Positions 59,889 to 64,000 of a DNA stretch of 64,000 nt are shown one piece after another. A program made the translations under genes and the position numbers. The notes under the pieces are model-generated. The model did not search any database, was not told where the DNA came from, and was given only the letters and a program-made list of their open reading frames with translations. The stretch lies in the NCBI GenBank assembly GCA_015680685.1, contig MNCI01007974.1, positions 244,723-308,722 on the forward strand, in the 5' to 3' direction. Origin of the DNA: Gnetum montanum (lineage: Eukaryota; Streptophyta; Gnetopsida; Gnetales; Gnetaceae). Every line of letters starts with the position of its first letter. Positions within the stretch are counted from its first letter, which is position 1.

Positions 59889-62720
59889 ATGGCACCAAGG
59901 CTAAAGAGACAGCAGGAGTAGGGACCATCACAACCATGGGAGAAGTGACCTAGAGGAGAAAGAGGCCAATAAGAACATGGCTAAGAGTAGGCTGAGGCAA
60001 CCCATGCAACAAGACCTCTCAAAGACGAGGCTAAGGTATAATTTTTCTGACAGATTCTTGAAGAGGTAGCCACATTTGAACATTCACAACAAGGTGAAGT
60101 GCCAGGCCCTACACCCATACTAGAAGTCACACTCACATAGGCTTTTCTCAACATAATTGGAAGCTGTGAAGTCCAATGCTCAGGTCTCCAAGAACTAAAT
60201 TTCAGACCATTCCTTGAATGGGCTCCATAAGATGTTAAAACTTAATTACAAGCCTCTTCCATGTGGCCAATCATCACTTCTAGTGGGGAGTGGTACATGG
60301 GAGAAACATATCTCTTCTAGAATAACAAGAAAGGAGGATTTGTTATGGAAATCAAGGACATCCAAGTGTCCTACTTAGTAGAGGTCAATGCATAGGTCCT
60401 TAGACTACCAGACACAGGAACATGGTTGGCAAAGTTATCAACACAAGGTGACCCTAGAGCAGATAAGGAGTGGACATAGTGGTGTTATGGAGTTGACAAC
60501 AAGTATTTTGGTGTGCTCACACTGGTGGAGCCAATCTATTTTGAGATAGTGGCCTACCACCTCAATCCAACCGTGAGGCCCAGTAAGGTGACAACCTTCT
60601 CCACCCAAGCATGCACTGCTTTAAGTGGTAAATTTTCAGCAAATCTTCCACAACTAATCTATCTAGAGATAGAAAAGCACTTCAAGTTGAATGAACATGG
60701 AAGAAAGACCTTGCCCTTCTCCTTCTTGATTAGAAATCTATGTAAAAGGGCAAGGATAGTCTGCTACATAAATGATATACTCAGGCATGCTCCTAGTGCT
60801 TTGTGGGCTGAGATGATAAAGGATAAGATGCCTACCATGATCATAGAAGAGGAGTAACAATGTCCACCTCCACCACCTACTCATGAGCAAACACTGTAGG
60901 CCCACAGTGTGGTTGACTACATGCAAAATATCCTAGAGCATCTCTTGCAACAATGAGAGCAGCAAGTATGAACTAGTGGTGGAGATTCATCAATGTATAG
61001 GCCAACCATGAGTCACCTTAGAGAAGTGGCTCATACAATTAGCCAAATGAAGGGAGGTGGATCAATGTTGTTTGCCCAATGAACAAAGTTTCCTATGAGG
61101 TCAAATACAAGTGCCCAAGAGGTGATGATGTCTCTTTCTCAATACCATTGATTCCCAAAAATCTCTGGGAATGCTACTTTCTTTTTGGTGCACTTGGAAA
61201 AGGGTGAGGAGGCAACCATATTAGTGATGCAACACCAGGGACAAGAGATAGTTGTAGATATCATTGTTGATCTAGTTACTAAGGCATTAAATGCACCTAT
61301 AGTGCTTGAACCAAATGTTTCTACACTAAGAGATGTGTAGGCATTTGTAGGGATAATCAACAAAAGATTAATAGCCTAGCATGAAGAACCGTTGGATCGA
61401 CTAGTGGGAATTAGGCAACTAATTCTAGATATCTTTGATTTTCTGGATATCATCATTACAATCCAGTCAGAGCTTCTAGAGAAAAATGGAAAGTGCCTTA
61501 TCTTGGAAGGGCAACTTGAAATAGCTCAAGCACATAATTAAGGCTTGGTTAAGGAAGTTGTTGAATTGTGTGCCTGAATTTGTAACCCTGCTCTTATTAA
61601 CACTACATTGACATGAGATGAAGGTTTTCAATAGCTTCAAGAATAGGTTAAGTGGGTTGAGGGAAAAATGGTAATGGTGGTCTTTAATTAATCAATAGTA
61701 GAAGCTAAAATTCATGCAGTATGAAAGGACTTGATGCAAACATGCCAAGAAAATGAATTTTTAACCATAGAAAACCATCACCTGTAGAATGTTGATGCAC
61801 AAGAACAACAATTAGAAGAATTTATCCATCAATAGTAGGAGTAGCTTGCTAGGAAAAATGCTAAACTAAGGAGATTGCTAGTAGAAAATCATAACCTCTC
61901 CATGGAGGAGGTCTACACCTTACATCAAAATTCATCTATTGAGATTGCTACCTAGAAGAATTAGGCTCTAAAATTTAAAATCATTATAAAGACCAAGTTG
62001 GCCTACAAAAGGAGGTGAATGAAAAGTATATCCAATTGGAAAATGCAAAAGTTAATAAGGCCCTTCAAAAACTCCAACAAGGTAGAGAATTATGGCAACC
62101 CATCGTCGATGGGATTGATGCCTACAACAGGGTAGAAGTTCACATGAAGGAGTTGTAGATTGTAGAGATGATAGAGTAGATGGAGCTATCCAATCTCTAT
62201 CATGAAAATCTGGTGATGTTGACTACTAGATGACCATGGTTTGAACTTGAAAAGCAAGTCACTAGCTCATACTTGTTGTATAAGACTAATTTCAAGATCC
62301 ATAAAGACACCAAGCAAAAGCTTGTAGTTGCAAATGCTGAACTCGAGGTTCTTAAGGTGAAATTCACCAACTAGAGATCAGTTGCAGAGAACCTGACCAA
62401 AAGAATGAATGACTACCAGGTGTTGCAAGACACACTTCAAGTGTTTGACATTAAGCACAAGAAATTCGTAGCCTAGTTTGTCAATGTGAAGGATCTCTTT
62501 TCCATTTTGCCTTGACCTTGGGATGTGCCAATGCTAGCCCACATCGGCAAAGCTACGTGGAGCATGAATAATCCTAGGAGTAAAGAAGAGAAAATGAATG
62601 TGTTATTGGATGCTTTTTACCTTCCACTTGAAGTAGCAGCAGCAGTAGGATAGCCACAGCTGCCTCCACCACCACACGTGCCTAAAGTTGATGAAGGTTC
62701 CTCAAAACCTCAGGAGTGAG
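59889..62720 (+). pseudogene. ORF3 of element E (third ORF after pol), degenerate
   Basis: Start MAPRLKRQQE directly after an acceptor-like AG. The best open piece (60513-60857) has TLVEPIYFEIVAYHLNPTV and ALWAEMIKDKMPTMII. Homologous blocks occur at 41895-42650. The central block resembles the plant transposon-protein domain of Athila third ORFs (memory-based, unverified). The second half (61400-62480) reads as long Leu/Glu/Gln/Lys heptad-like stretches (LVENHNLSMEEVYTLHQN), suggesting coiled coil. I see no signal peptide or membrane segment. Many stops are TAG where Gln would fit. With about 940 codons it is by far the most complete ORF3 in the window. Confidence 0.6.
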
Positions 62721-62966
62721 ACTATCTAACATACTCCATCAACTTCATGCCATCAAAGAACATGCTATTCAGTTTTGAAGAATCATGTCATGGTGTTTAA
62801 TTTTGTGTCATGAACACTGAAATTTTTGTAATGTGTTGATCTGTACACTGGGCACTCAGTTGTCATGTCCATTTTATCTTATTTTGTTTTGTTATGCCAA
62901 AGTCATTCAATAATTCTATACCTTCCCAATTTTTTCAAGAACTTAAGGATGAGTTTTGATTCAGTC

Positions 62967-62975
62967 ATGGGGGTA
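62967..62975 (+). other. Polypurine tract of element E
   Basis: ATGGGGGTA directly precedes TGATGAG of the LTR, in the same TCAGTCATGGGGGTA context as at 53217-53230. Confidence 0.85.
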
Positions 62976-63722
62976 TGATGAGTTTCAATCTATCACGTTG
63001 ACTAGGCCCCATCAAGGAGGCCCCATTGATGTAGTCTATTGCATCAATGAGGCCCCGTTGACTAGGCCTCATTGATGCAGTCAATTGCATCAACACGATC
63101 CCATCGATGTAGGGGTCTGTCCTAGTCTATAAATATGAGCCACCATCCACATTTATGGTATCAATTATCATTGTATTAGTAGAGCTCTTGCAGTTTGTCT
63201 ATTTGAAATTTAGAATATTTTTCCTGAGTGCCTGCAATAGGAGCCATTGAGTGTACAAATATTTTTTCAAGCATTATTCTACCTAAGCACGATAGTGTGT
63301 GCAATAATAAAGAATAGCTTTCTAATAAACGTTGCAACATTTTGGATAGATTAAATATTTCATTTATGCATTTAACGTGTTCAATTACTTATTTAATGTT
63401 TTCTAGTAATTAAGGTAATTAAGATAATTGAGCAAGATAAGCTAGATGGATTAAATACATAAGTACGACCACTTCGAGCATAACATGTATTTGCTTGGTA
63501 ATCCCAGCAGTGTTATTACTTACTACACCTAGTAGCATAGTGCTTGGTATCCCAATAGTGGATATGTGGGTTCAAGATGTGTACAGAAAGTGGGATTGGA
63601 TACTTATGTTAGGATTAGCTAGAGGCTAGTAGGCTAGTTACATTCAATTAGCCATTAAATTACCTTGTCTTTATCTCTATTCAAGCACCAAGACTATAAA
63701 ACATAAAACTATAAAAATCATA
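62976..63722 (+). repeat. 3' LTR of element E, cut short
   Basis: TGATGAG start. The U3 array is of the GTTGACTAGGCCCCAT / GATGCAGTCAATTGCATC type (62997-63115), followed by CTATAAATATG (near 63126). R/U5 is like the other LTRs. The LTR stops after AAAAATCATAT; sister LTRs continue about 200 bp further to ACTCATCA. Confidence 0.8.
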
Positions 63723-64000
63723 TTGTTGGCGACTGTTTGGGACGTGACCGCCAACGAGTGTCCTCGAACAGGATTTAGGTGCTTGTTGGTCTCTGGCAAC
63801 ACCAAGGCCTAGATACCTCCAAATAAACTCAGTAGTTAATGTGAGTATGTGTGTGTGCTGTTGCAGCGTGTGGTTGTGTGAAATGTAACGATTGTGTTGT
63901 GTGTAAACTACAAATGACTTACTTTAAAGAGATTTAGCCAACTTTGCCAAGTACTGTGAGTTATTGAGAGTTTCCTATTTTGTTCAACTGCCTAGTCTAC
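63723..64000 (+). other. Start of a different sequence, probably another insertion
   Basis: TGTTGGCGACTGTTTGGGAC begins where the LTR breaks off. An inverse GCCAAC follows at about 63750, giving a small foldback. No ORF is visible before the window ends. TTGGCGACT resembles primer sites of some Ty3/gypsy elements, but it is not at an LTR end here, so I only record it. Confidence 0.35.

Noticed and set aside
59889-62720. Retroviral envelope gene
   Set aside because: No signal peptide, membrane segment or cysteine pattern is visible. The product looks soluble and coiled-coil, so I call it only ORF3.
63725-63745. Primer-binding site TTGGCGACTGTTTGGGAC
   Set aside because: The preceding LTR is truncated by about 200 bp and belongs to a tRNA-Asp family, so the sequence is not in primer-site position.

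Overview
The window looks like repeat-dominated nuclear DNA from a plant with a very large genome. A gymnosperm is my best guess (inference). I find one spliced host gene in 64 kb. Nearly everything else is old, stop-riddled retrotransposon sequence: an Athila-like Ty3/gypsy family (tRNA-Asp primer site, MDD-F reverse transcriptase, third ORF after pol), chromoviruses with a tRNA-Met primer site, Ty1/copia, and at least two kinds of LINE. There are no bacterial features and no CRISPR.

Layout. 1-4645: minus-strand Athila-like gag copy and a compound LTR-mini-internal-LTR, with a complete copy of primer tRNA-Asp at one LTR edge. 4646-6696: plus-strand spacer and LTR. 6700-10870: two LINE remnants meeting tail to tail. 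11285-12117: old LTR. 12137-18748: a complete minus-strand insertion with 5-bp target duplication CATAT, carrying gag and ORF3 but no pol. 18760-20249: Ty1/copia tail and LTR. 20510-24652: minus-strand class 3 aldehyde dehydrogenase-like gene, with a foldback MITE in an intron. 25460-33873: AT-rich decayed repeats with LINE pieces. 34010-39523: chromovirus pieces, including a pol-less LTR element. 39524-44234 plus 54025-56100: minus-strand Athila-like pol, spacer and ORF3 pieces. These are split by a nested plus-strand element at 44235-54024 (target duplication AGTAT). 56150-63722: plus-strand Athila-like 3' half with RNase H, integrase, spacer, ORF3, polypurine tract and LTR. A different sequence begins at about 63723.

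The most interesting theme is regulatory. In the Athila-like family the LTR U3 carries an array of short palindromes (GATATC type, or a GTTGAC/GGCCCCAT type) just upstream of a TATA box. At least three copies carry a second, internal array-plus-TATA module in front of the third ORF. In three copies the ORF3 start codon follows directly on a splice-acceptor-like AG. The chromovirus LTRs have an analogous array built from a different palindromic word (AGATGTCT/AGACATCT).

How the parts work together: gag, protease, RT, RNase H and integrase would serve copying. The pol-less copies could only have moved with pol supplied in trans. No copy here looks active. The aldehyde dehydrogenase-like gene keeps its catalytic-cysteine motif and good splice sites but lacks other conserved residues, so its activity is doubtful.
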